From: an uncultured Oscillospiraceae bacterium
GTDB lineage: Bacteria; Bacillota; Clostridia; Oscillospirales; Oscillospiraceae
NCBI GenBank assembly: GCA_934572355.1
Contig: CAKTKV010000014.1
Coordinates: 1 to 15,182, forward strand
Direction: 5' to 3'
Length of the DNA stretch: 15,182 nucleotides
Shown one piece after another: positions 1-5,922 of the stretch. Position 1 is the stretch's first letter. Every line of letters begins with the position of its first letter. Under the pieces are notes generated by a model. It did not search any database. It had not been told where the DNA came from and saw nothing but the letters and a program-made list of their open reading frames with translations. Made by a program: the position numbers and the translations under genes.

Positions 1-337
1 AGCTTGCCATCCAGCCTGTGACGGTCGTGTAATACATCATCAGCATATAGCAGCCGAGCATGCAGAACCAGCCGTGGATATGCCATTTCTGCCCCGGCTT
101 TTCAAGCGCGCTGTAGGCGTGTATCGCGCTCTTGCGGCTCGCGCGGCCGACGGCAAGCTCCATCGTCAGCACCGGTACGCCCATCACCAGCAGGCATATC
201 AGGTAGAACAGTACGAAGTACCCGCCGCCGTTCTCGCCTGTTATGTACGGGAATCGCCAGACGTTTCCTATGCCTATCGCGCAGCCCGCACTGACCAGCA
301 GGAAGCCGAGCCTTGAGCCAAATGATTCTCTCTTCAT
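1..337 (-). CDS. Sodium-dependent transporter, NSS (SNF) family, N-terminal part
   Basis: The gene runs off the left edge; only the first 112 residues are present. The translated start shows the hallmark transmembrane helix 1 of LeuT/MhsT/TnaT-type symporters: residues 22-31 read GIGNVWRFPY, followed by GENGGGYF. Ala20 and Asn25 align with LeuT Ala22 and Asn27, which coordinate both Na+ ions, so the Na+ site is intact; LeuT Asn21 is Cys19 here. Two more hydrophobic helices follow (about 40-58 and 88-110). The family imports amino acids or similar amines with Na+ across the cytoplasmic membrane; the substrate cannot be read from this fragment. The ATG at 335-337 follows a weak GGTGG ribosome binding site. 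The gene is divergent from the LysR regulator next door, which probably controls it. Family assignment is firm. Confidence 0.93.
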   Translation of the reverse strand, partial: MKRESFGSRLGFLLVSAGCAIGIGNVWRFPYITGENGGGYFVLFYLICLLVMGVPVLTMELAVGRASRKSAIHAYSALEKPGQKWHIHGWFCMLGCYMLMMYYTTVTGWMAS

Positions 338-367
338 TTCATCCACCCATTTCCAAAAGATGCGCTT

Positions 368-396
368 ATTTTATCCCTTACATTTCCCCTTTACAA
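368..396 (-). promoter_or_regulatory. Sigma-A-type promoter for the NSS transporter
   Basis: Read on the minus strand, a -35 of TTGTAA (391-396) and a -10 of TAAAAT (368-373) are separated by exactly 17 bp. The start point would lie near 361, giving a leader of about 24 nt before the ATG at 337. Predicted from sequence only. Confidence 0.6.
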
Positions 397-419
397 GAGC
401 TGTTTCAGCATGATAAAAT
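390..419 (+). promoter_or_regulatory. Promoter for the LysR regulator, overlapping the divergent promoter
   Basis: On the plus strand TTTACA (390-395) and TAAAAT (414-419) are 18 bp apart. The -35 lies over the -35 of the divergent transporter promoter, so the two polymerases would compete. The predicted start falls inside or just after the inverted repeat at 418-432, as expected for an autorepressed LysR gene. Moderately supported. Confidence 0.45.
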
Positions 420-432
420 AAGTAAAACTTAT
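418..432. promoter_or_regulatory. Candidate LysR-type regulator binding site (T-N11-A inverted repeat)
   Basis: ATAAGT-AAA-ACTTAT is a perfect 6-bp inverted repeat with a 3-bp centre, and it contains the T-N11-A pattern typical of LysR-family sites. Its centre (425) lies about 64 bp upstream of the predicted transporter start and overlaps the predicted start region of the regulator gene. That is the classical geometry for activating the divergent target while repressing the regulator itself. Confidence 0.6.
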
Positions 433-448
433 GTTATGGAGTGCCCGC

Positions 449-1378
449 ATGAACCGCAACCAGCTCAGATACTTTGTCGCCGCCGCCGAGAGCCGCAGCT
501 TCACAAAGGCCGCGGAGCAGTTTTATATCACCCAGACCGCCATCACCCAGCAGATACGCCAGCTTGAGGACACGCTCGGCTGCGCGCTCTTTGACCGCAG
601 CACCCGCCCCGTCGCGCTCACCCCGGCGGGTAAGATATTCCTCACCGAAGCCAAGGCGATCCTTGAGCGCATGAGCATTGCTGCCGACCGTGTGCATGAC
701 GCCTCCACCGGCCTCACCGGTATGCTGCGCATCGGCTATGTGCGCGGCTATGAGCGCAGCAACCTCTCCGTCCTCACACGGCATTTCCGCCGCCGCAACA
801 GCAACGTGCTGATAAGCTTCAGCCGCTGCTCGACAGATGCCCTCGCCGCAGGGCTTCAGCAAAAGGACTATGACCTCATCTTCACATGGGACAGCACGAA
901 CCTCAAGAACCTTGACGGCATCGAATATATGACTGTGGAAAAGGCCGGGCTTGTAGCCGCACTCTATTCCTCGCACCCGCTCGCGAACCGCTGCCAGCTC
1001 CGCCGCAGCGAGCTGCGCGGGGAGACCATCATCTATATGTCTCCTGACTCCGCGAACGACTCCTACGGCGACGCTTTCTTCATGCAGCTTTATAAGGAGG
1101 CCGGGTATAAGCCGAACATCCTCTGCCGTTCGAGCGACGCTGAGAGTGTCCTTATAATGGTCGCCGCCGAGGAGGGCATTTCCATCCTGCCCGGGTATTT
1201 TACCGATAAGCTCTATAACGCGGATAACCTCAGCTTTGTCCCGATGGTCGGCGAGGGCGAATATGAGGAGATCATCGCCGCATGGCGGCGTGACAGCCTA
1301 AACCCCATTCTTGAACAGTTCCTTGAATCCCTCCGTGCCGCATGTCCACTGTCGGAAATAACGGCTCTGCGTCAATAG
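449..1378 (+). CDS. LysR-family transcriptional regulator
   Basis: This is a 309-residue LysR-type regulator, a normal length for the family. Residues 1-60 form the winged helix-turn-helix: MNRNQLRYFVAAAESRSFTK, then AAEQFYITQTAITQQIRQLE and the GCALFDR/LTPAG landmarks. The remainder is the two-lobed periplasmic-binding-protein-like effector domain, starting near LRIGYV. The ATG at 449 is preferred over the in-frame ATG at 431, because GGAG at 438-441 sits 7 nt upstream and the protein then begins exactly at the conserved domain edge; the ATG at 431 also lies inside the candidate LysR box. The divergent NSS transporter is the obvious target, so an amino acid or amine could be the co-inducer; this is inference. 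Confidence 0.95.
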   Translation: MNRNQLRYFVAAAESRSFTKAAEQFYITQTAITQQIRQLEDTLGCALFDRSTRPVALTPAGKIFLTEAKAILERMSIAADRVHDASTGLTGMLRIGYVRGYERSNLSVLTRHFRRRNSNVLISFSRCSTDALAAGLQQKDYDLIFTWDSTNLKNLDGIEYMTVEKAGLVAALYSSHPLANRCQLRRSELRGETIIYMSPDSANDSYGDAFFMQLYKEAGYKPNILCRSSDAESVLIMVAAEEGISILPGYFTDKLYNADNLSFVPMVGEGEYEEIIAAWRRDSLNPILEQFLESLRAACPLSEITALRQ

Positions 1379-1390
1379 CTGCGGCAGAGC

Positions 1391-1441
1391 TTAACAAAAA
1401 TAACATCGAGGCGTGAGCGGTATACCGCTCACGCCTCGATG
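1391..1441 (-). terminator. Rho-independent terminator with a 38-bp perfect palindrome
   Basis: Positions 1404-1441 form a completely self-complementary 38-bp palindrome, 19 bp on each side of 1422/1423, mostly GC. On the minus strand it is followed by a T-rich run (complement of 1391-1403). It therefore terminates the ybaK-like operon ending at 1460. On the plus strand there is no T-run after the hairpin, so termination of the LysR gene (stop at 1378) by the same stem is less certain. Confidence 0.85.
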
Positions 1442-1459
1442 AATACTGTCTCGCGCTGC

Positions 1460-1933
1460 TTACGTCTCCGGGAGCTTGCAGACATCTATCCATGCTGTGG
1501 CGTTAGAGTATCTGTAGAGCTCATCGAGGTTCAGTTCAATGGCGCTGCTCGCGCTGCCGACGGCGGGGAACACCGTCTCGAAGCGCTTGAGACTTTCGTC
1601 GAGATACACGGGGATGCCTTCGTTTATGCCGAAGGGGCACACGCCGCCGACCGGGTGGCCGACCAGCTCAAGCACCTCGTCTGCCGAGAGCATCTTCGCC
1701 TTGAAGTGGAAATACTCCTTGAACTTGTGGTTGTCTACCCTCGCGTCGCCGGCTGCGAGGACAAGCATGCAGCCGTCATCGGTTTTGAAGGACAGCGTCT
1801 TTGCGATGCGGGCGCCCTCGACGCCCAGAGCCTGAGCCGCAAGCTCAACGGTTGCGGAGGAAACGGTGAATTCCTGAACTCTGTCCTCCAGTCCGAGAGC
1901 TCTGAAATATGCGCGGCCTTTTTCGATTGACAT
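1460..1933 (-). CDS. ybaK: YbaK/ProX-type aminoacyl-tRNA deacylase domain protein
   Basis: A 157-residue free-standing YbaK/EbsC-domain protein of normal length. Family landmarks are visible: AKTLSFKT with Lys45 at the position of the essential YbaK lysine, LVLAAGDARVDNHK (58-70), GHPVGGVCPFG (92-102) and FPAVGSASSAIEL (122-133). Family members hydrolyse mischarged aminoacyl-tRNA (YbaK: Cys-tRNAPro; ProX: Ala-tRNAPro) in the cytoplasm; which one this protein edits cannot be told from sequence. AGAGG lies upstream of the ATG. It is the last gene of the four-gene minus-strand unit, 18 bp after the LemA-like gene, and is followed by the palindrome terminator. Its functional link with the envelope genes before it is unclear. 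Confidence 0.92.
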   Translation of the reverse strand: MSIEKGRAYFRALGLEDRVQEFTVSSATVELAAQALGVEGARIAKTLSFKTDDGCMLVLAAGDARVDNHKFKEYFHFKAKMLSADEVLELVGHPVGGVCPFGINEGIPVYLDESLKRFETVFPAVGSASSAIELNLDELYRYSNATAWIDVCKLPET

Positions 1934-1951
1934 TTTTCTACCTCTGTTTAT

Positions 1952-2512
1952 TCAGGAAAAGTATTCGGGGAAACTGACCCCGAGAAAATCAGCCCAATTA
2001 CGGGTTGGAAACTTATCGTATTTGCGCAGGAACTCGCGCACACTGTCGTTATAGCAGGCGGTGTTTATATCGTCGACACAGTCGGCGATCTCATCCGAGT
2101 ATTCACTCATCGCCTCTTCGTGGCGGCTGCTCAGACCCGTTGCGTGAAGCTGCGCCTCAACGTCCTTGAGCGCAGTTATGAACTCAGAATATGTCTGATA
2201 CACGCTGCCGATATCTCGGCTCCCGGAGGAGACGAGCGCGCGGAGACGCTGGCTGCTGTCAGAGAGCGCGGCGGTGTCTATCCCGTAATTTGAAGCGATA
2301 GGCACGATCTCATCCGTGACTGCGCAGAGCGAACTGATCTCCTCGGCAATCGCGTCGTGATCCTCGCCTTTGTATCTTACGCCGCTGTAAAAGCCGTCGG
2401 TTACCTTGTCGCATTTATTGTTGAGCTTCGCGCTGACAGAAATCAGCGTGGACGCGAAGATAACTATAAGCGACAGGACAACCGCAACAGCGGGCTTCTT
2501 GAAAAAATCCAT
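1952..2512 (-). CDS. LemA-like membrane-anchored helical protein (divergent)
   Basis: A 186-residue protein with an N-terminal membrane anchor (about residues 8-28), no signal-peptidase site that I can see, and an otherwise predicted all-helical exposed domain. The last 33 residues (YNDSVREFLRKYDKFP..., ending FLGVSFPEYFS) match the LemA C-terminal pattern: YN..V..Y...I..FP, then a phenylalanine/glycine segment and a terminal YF. The middle is poorly conserved and lacks the usual LemA 'RR.DLIPNL' stretch, so this is a distant relative. LemA function is not well defined; several members are tied to envelope stress. An AAGGAGG ribosome binding site lies 5 nt from the ATG. It sits 28 bp after telA-like and before ybaK-like, in one apparent operon. 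Confidence 0.65.
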   Translation of the reverse strand: MDFFKKPAVAVVLSLIVIFASTLISVSAKLNNKCDKVTDGFYSGVRYKGEDHDAIAEEISSLCAVTDEIVPIASNYGIDTAALSDSSQRLRALVSSGSRDIGSVYQTYSEFITALKDVEAQLHATGLSSRHEEAMSEYSDEIADCVDDINTACYNDSVREFLRKYDKFPTRNWADFLGVSFPEYFS

Positions 2513-2540
2513 ATATTCCTCCTTACGGAAGCGCGGCTTA

Positions 2541-3698
2541 TCAGCCCTTCATTTCGAGCAGCTTATCCTTGAGCTCACCCTCGATGCGCGCAAGCTCCTC
2601 CTCAGCCTGGGCGCGGCGGACACGGCCGTCGTCCTGGATCTGACGTACCTCATCGAGCGTAGCGATAAGCTCAAGGTTGGTCTGCTTGAGCGTCTCCATA
2701 TCGACGATGCCGCGCTCGGACTCCTTCGCAACGTTCACGCTGCCCTGATGCAGGGTCTTTGCGTTCTTCATGAGCAGCTCATTCGTCACGTCGGTCACAT
2801 TGCGCTGAGCCTGCATAGCCTGCTCGGAGTGGTACAGCGACAGAGCCAGCACCATCTGGTTCTTCCAGAGGGGGATGGTGTTGACGATAGAGGAGCGGAT
2901 CTTCTCGGCCATCAGGCTGTCGTTATTCTGCACCATGCGGATCTGCGGAGCCATCTGCACGGAGATAGTGCGCGTCAGTTCAAGGTCGTGTATCTTTTTC
3001 TCGAAGCGGCCTATGAGGTTAGCGAAATCGTTCGCGGCCTGTGCGTCCTCGGGAAGTCCGGTCTCCTTGGCCTTTGCGACATACTCAGGCAGCTCGACAT
3101 TGCGCAGGTGCTCTATCTTGAGCTTACCGGCGAGAATGTACATGGTAAGCTCCTTCATGTACTCCTCGTTCTTTTCGTACATCTTATCCATCATGCTGAT
3201 GTCCTTCATCAGCGTGATCTCATGCTTTTCAAGCTCTTCGACTATCTTGTCGACATTGACCTCAGCCTTGTCGAACTGCGCCTTCTTCTCGGCGATAGTC
3301 TGGGAAGCCTTCTTGAACAGACCGAAGAAGCCCTTTTTTTCCTCTTCGTCAAAGTTCAGCCCCTTGAGCTCGACAACAAGCTCACTGAGCATATCGCCGC
3401 ACTCACCGAGGTCCTTGGTCTTGACGCTGCTGAGAGCGGCGTCGGAGAACTCGGAGATGTTCTTCTGCGCGGCGCTGCCGTAGTTCATGACCTGATCGGT
3501 GTTCTTGATGTCTATCTTCTCTGAAAAATCACGCACCGCGGCCTGCTCAGCGGGGGAAAGGCTGCTGATGTCAAGCTTCTCGACGGGCGTCTGTTCTTCC
3601 TTTTTCTCCTCAACAGGAGCCTCCTCAACGGCGGCTTCGGTCTGCGCGGCGTTCGGCTCAAGGGTAAGGGCGGGGATGAAGCTCTTTTCTTCACTCAT
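2541..3698 (-). CDS. telA: TelA-family toxic anion resistance protein
   Basis: A 385-residue TelA/KlaA-family protein (PF05816 type). After an acidic, low-complexity N-terminus (about 1-45) comes a long, highly charged alpha-helical, largely coiled-coil body. Recognisable stretches are FSEKIDIKNTDQVMNYGSAA, KKGFFGLFKKASQTI, MDKMYEKNEEYMKELTMYI and LTRTISVQMAPQIRMVQNND, then IPLWKNQMVLALSL and a C-terminal coiled coil. There is no membrane segment, so it is cytosolic or peripheral. The family is named for plasmid tellurite resistance, but chromosomal copies in Firmicutes are mostly linked to cell-envelope stress; the biochemical role is unknown. Its ATG overlaps the xpaC-like stop codon (ATGA, 3695-3698), implying translational coupling. 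An AAAGGA site lies about 10 nt upstream. Confidence 0.93.
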   Translation of the reverse strand: MSEEKSFIPALTLEPNAAQTEAAVEEAPVEEKKEEQTPVEKLDISSLSPAEQAAVRDFSEKIDIKNTDQVMNYGSAAQKNISEFSDAALSSVKTKDLGECGDMLSELVVELKGLNFDEEEKKGFFGLFKKASQTIAEKKAQFDKAEVNVDKIVEELEKHEITLMKDISMMDKMYEKNEEYMKELTMYILAGKLKIEHLRNVELPEYVAKAKETGLPEDAQAANDFANLIGRFEKKIHDLELTRTISVQMAPQIRMVQNNDSLMAEKIRSSIVNTIPLWKNQMVLALSLYHSEQAMQAQRNVTDVTNELLMKNAKTLHQGSVNVAKESERGIVDMETLKQTNLELIATLDEVRQIQDDGRVRRAQAEEELARIEGELKDKLLEMKG

Positions 3699-4402
3699 GT
3701 TGTTTGTGTCCTTTCTGTTGTTATCTCAAAGTCCTTGTTACCGGAAAGCCCTTCTCTGGCCAACATGGTATTCATGACTTTTATATCGGTTTCAATATCG
3801 AGCGCCTGATCCTCAAACAGAGAGTCGAGCCGCTTCTTGAATGCTTCAATGGCAGCGTCAAGCATTTCGTTTATGTTCTTCATGCTCTTGTCGAGGTTCT
3901 CACCCTCGATGCCCTGCGCGCTCATTCTGTCGTAGGCGTTGAGAAGCTTTATCGTCGTCGGCAGATAATAGTTCATAAACTTCTTGATCTGCGGGATATC
4001 CGAGGGATCGGCAATTGCGTCCTGCGTGATCTTATCCGTGATGCGCATGAGCTCGTTTATTTTCTTGCGCACCTCGGCATCCTTGATGGACATGTACAGT
4101 CTGCCCATTTCGCTGAGCGCGCGGTTGCCCTCCTCGACTATCGGGTCGATCTCCGGGCCGTAGCTCTTCTTTTCGGTGTGCTCAGTCACAGCGGCAGACT
4201 TAGCCGCTTGTTCCCGTCCTGCTTCGTTTTCCTTCTGCGCGGAGCTTCTACCAAGAAGGTACGCGACAAAGCCGGAGACAGCAGCCGCCAGCAGCAGACC
4301 CCATATCCTGTACAGCGGCAGAAAGGCCGCCGCGATTATCCAAGCGACCGTGAAGCCGTATATGGCCTTGACCGCTTTTTCCTTCTTATCTTTACGCGCC
4401 AC
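3695..4402 (-). CDS. xpaC: XpaC-like protein (5-bromo-4-chloroindolyl phosphate hydrolysis family)
   Basis: A 235-residue protein of the XpaC family (PF10112 type). A short basic N-terminus is followed by two close hydrophobic segments (about 14-30 and 33-50). Then comes a charged linker and a helical domain containing the family signature KKFMNYYLPTTIKLLNAYDR. XpaC was named from a Bacillus subtilis X-Phos hydrolysis phenotype; no phosphatase active site is visible and its true role is undefined. The start is GTG at 4400-4402, with GGGAGAG 6 nt upstream. It is the first gene of the operon and is coupled to telA-like by a 4-bp ATGA overlap. The XpaC-TelA pairing is common in Firmicutes, which supports both calls. 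A joint role in membrane or wall stress is inferred. Confidence 0.9.
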   Translation of the reverse strand: MARKDKKEKAVKAIYGFTVAWIIAAAFLPLYRIWGLLLAAAVSGFVAYLLGRSSAQKENEAGREQAAKSAAVTEHTEKKSYGPEIDPIVEEGNRALSEMGRLYMSIKDAEVRKKINELMRITDKITQDAIADPSDIPQIKKFMNYYLPTTIKLLNAYDRMSAQGIEGENLDKSMKNINEMLDAAIEAFKKRLDSLFEDQALDIETDIKVMNTMLAREGLSGNKDFEITTERTQTT

Positions 4403-4437
4403 TCAAAACTCTCCCATCGTTTGGCTTACATTTTTGT

Positions 4438-4466
4438 ATTTTATATCTAATTGCCGCAGCAGTCAA
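4438..4466 (-). promoter_or_regulatory. Promoter of the xpaC-telA-LemA-like-ybaK operon
   Basis: Read on the minus strand, TTGACT (4461-4466) and TAAAAT (4438-4443) are separated by 17 bp, close to the sigma-A consensus. The leader to the GTG at 4402 is about 30 nt. No other promoter as good is visible inside the operon. Confidence 0.65.
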
Positions 4467-4471
4467 GAGTA

Positions 4472-4501
4472 TTGCAAATTAGCGCAGACCTGTAGTATAA
4501 T
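4472..4501 (+). promoter_or_regulatory. Promoter of rpe-recR
   Basis: TTGCAA (4472-4477) and a perfect TATAAT (4496-4501) are separated by 18 bp. Transcription would begin near 4508, about 49 nt before the rpe ATG. It is back-to-back with the xpaC operon promoter, with only 5 bp between the two -35 boxes. Confidence 0.6.
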
Positions 4502-4556
4502 AAATCAGTATCTGCGTGCCGCGCATGGCATGCATTCCGAGCAAAGGAGAATCAAG

Positions 4557-5219
4557 ATGATAAAAGTCGCACCGTCAATACTGTCTGCTGATTTTGCGAA
4601 ACTCGGTCAGGAGGCCGGAGAGGTAGCGGCCGCGGGCGCCGACTATCTGCATTTTGATGTGATGGACGGACTGTTCGTGCCGAATATTTCCATCGGCATA
4701 CCTGTGCTGAAATCACTGCGCCGGGCGACGGATATGTTCATTGATGTTCACCTTATGATAGATCGTCCGGTTCGCTATGCCGAGCAGTTCTGCAAGGCCG
4801 GGGCGGATATGGTGACCTTCCATGTCGAGGCCGACAGTCAGGAAAATATCCTCAAGGCAATAGATATCGCCAGAGGGCTTGGCAAAAAGGCGGGTGTTGT
4901 CATTAAACCAAACACCCCGGCAGAGGCGGTTCTGCCGTTCCTGCCGATGGTCGACATTATCCTTGTCATGACGGTGGAGCCGGGCTTCGGCGGGCAGCAC
5001 TTCATGCATGAGCAGCTGCCGAAGATCAGCCGCGTGCGTGAGCTTATCGACACGCTCTCGCCCGACTGTGAGCTTGAGGTGGACGGAGGCATCGACGGGG
5101 CGACCGCGGCGCTCGCCATCGAAGCCGGGGCGAACGTGCTGGTAGCCGGGAGCGCTGTGTTCGGCAGTGCGGATCGCGCCGAAGCAATTGAGCGCATCAG
5201 AACAAGTAAGATAAACTGA
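4557..5219 (+). CDS. rpe: Ribulose-phosphate 3-epimerase
   Basis: A 220-residue (beta/alpha)8 enzyme, the standard length, interconverting D-ribulose 5-phosphate and D-xylulose 5-phosphate in the pentose phosphate pathway (cytoplasm). Visible landmarks are APSILSADF (5-13), HFDVMDG (32-38), HLM (65-67), VEPGFGGQ (140-147) and EVDGGI (174-179). The metal ligands and acid/base residues His32, Asp34, His65 and Asp176 are all present. The ATG at 4557 is chosen because AAAGGAGA ends at 4550 and the protein begins directly with the conserved first strand; the frame is open further upstream, but that extension crosses the promoter. recR follows after 10 bp, and its ribosome binding site overlaps the rpe stop. 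Confidence 0.97.
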   Translation: MIKVAPSILSADFAKLGQEAGEVAAAGADYLHFDVMDGLFVPNISIGIPVLKSLRRATDMFIDVHLMIDRPVRYAEQFCKAGADMVTFHVEADSQENILKAIDIARGLGKKAGVVIKPNTPAEAVLPFLPMVDIILVMTVEPGFGGQHFMHEQLPKISRVRELIDTLSPDCELEVDGGIDGATAALAIEAGANVLVAGSAVFGSADRAEAIERIRTSKIN

Positions 5220-5229
5220 GGAGCAAGCC

Positions 5230-5829
5230 ATGTCCTTTTTTCCCGCTTCACTTGAAAACCTTGTAGATAAATTCGCATCCCTGCCCGGGATCGGCAGAAA
5301 GAGCGCGCAGCGTCTCGCTTTCCATGTCCTCAGCCTGCCGGATGATGAGGCACAGTCCTTTGCGGACGCTATCATTTCGGCAAAGAAGAGCGTCCACTGC
5401 TGCAAGGTGTGCCAGAACCTCACCGAGGGAGAGATATGCCAGATATGCGCAAGCGACACGCGCGACAAGAGCACCGTGTGTGTAGTGTCCGAGCCGCGCG
5501 ACGTGCTCAGTATAGAGCGTGGGCGGGAGTATAACGGCACATACCATGTCCTGCACGGCGTTCTTTCCCCGATGAGTCATGTCGGCCCTGACGATATAAG
5601 GATAAAGGAGCTTCTGGTCAGAGTGGCGGAGAACGACATTCAGGAGGTCATCATGGCGACGAACCCGGACACGGAGGGAGAGGCGACGGCGATGTATCTT
5701 TCGCGCCTGCTCAAGCCCTTTAATGTTAAGGTGACGCGGCTTGCCTACGGTATCCCTGTCGGGTCGAACCTTGAGTTTGCGGACGACGCGACACTTAACC
5801 GCGCCATTGAAGGGCGCACGGAAATGTGA
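5230..5829 (+). CDS. recR: Recombination mediator protein RecR
   Basis: A full-length RecR (199 residues). It has the N-terminal helix-hairpin-helix (LPGIGRKSAQRLAFHVL, 18-34), the four-cysteine zinc finger (Cys58, Cys61, Cys70, Cys73) and a Toprim domain beginning near residue 81, with the SEPRDVLSIE and ATNPDTEGEATA motifs. The C-terminus has the usual LAYGIPVGSNLEFADDATL. With RecO and RecF it loads RecA onto SSB-coated gapped DNA. GAGGAG at 5218-5223 sits 6 nt from the ATG and overlaps the rpe stop, so translation of the two genes is probably coupled. In many bacteria recR follows dnaX and ybaB; here it sits behind rpe. Confidence 0.97.
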   Translation: MSFFPASLENLVDKFASLPGIGRKSAQRLAFHVLSLPDDEAQSFADAIISAKKSVHCCKVCQNLTEGEICQICASDTRDKSTVCVVSEPRDVLSIERGREYNGTYHVLHGVLSPMSHVGPDDIRIKELLVRVAENDIQEVIMATNPDTEGEATAMYLSRLLKPFNVKVTRLAYGIPVGSNLEFADDATLNRAIEGRTEM

Positions 5830-5922
5830 TTATTTATTCGAGGCGCAGGTTATACTCTTGAGTAGAGCACCAATAATCGGAGGCACGGTACATACGATTT
5901 TATTTGATAGATTGGAGATAAT
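5830..5922 (+). other. recR-RNase J intergenic leader
   Basis: A gap of 93 bp with no terminator-like hairpin after recR, so read-through into the RNase J gene is likely. A TATACT at 5851-5856 could be a -10 box, but the -35 region is poor. A 5-bp inverted repeat (TACTC-TT-GAGTA, 5853-5864) overlaps it. A GGAG at 5913-5916 is the RNase J ribosome binding site. I see no riboswitch fold. Confidence 0.4.

Noticed and set aside
2406..3524. A 372-codon open frame on the plus strand opposite telA-like
   Set aside because: It is Leu-rich and without domain pattern, and it spans parts of two well-supported minus-strand genes.
4176..4556. Upstream extension of the rpe reading frame
   Set aside because: The extension crosses the xpaC-like gene and the rpe promoter; the ATG at 4557 has a strong ribosome binding site and starts exactly at the conserved rpe N-terminus.
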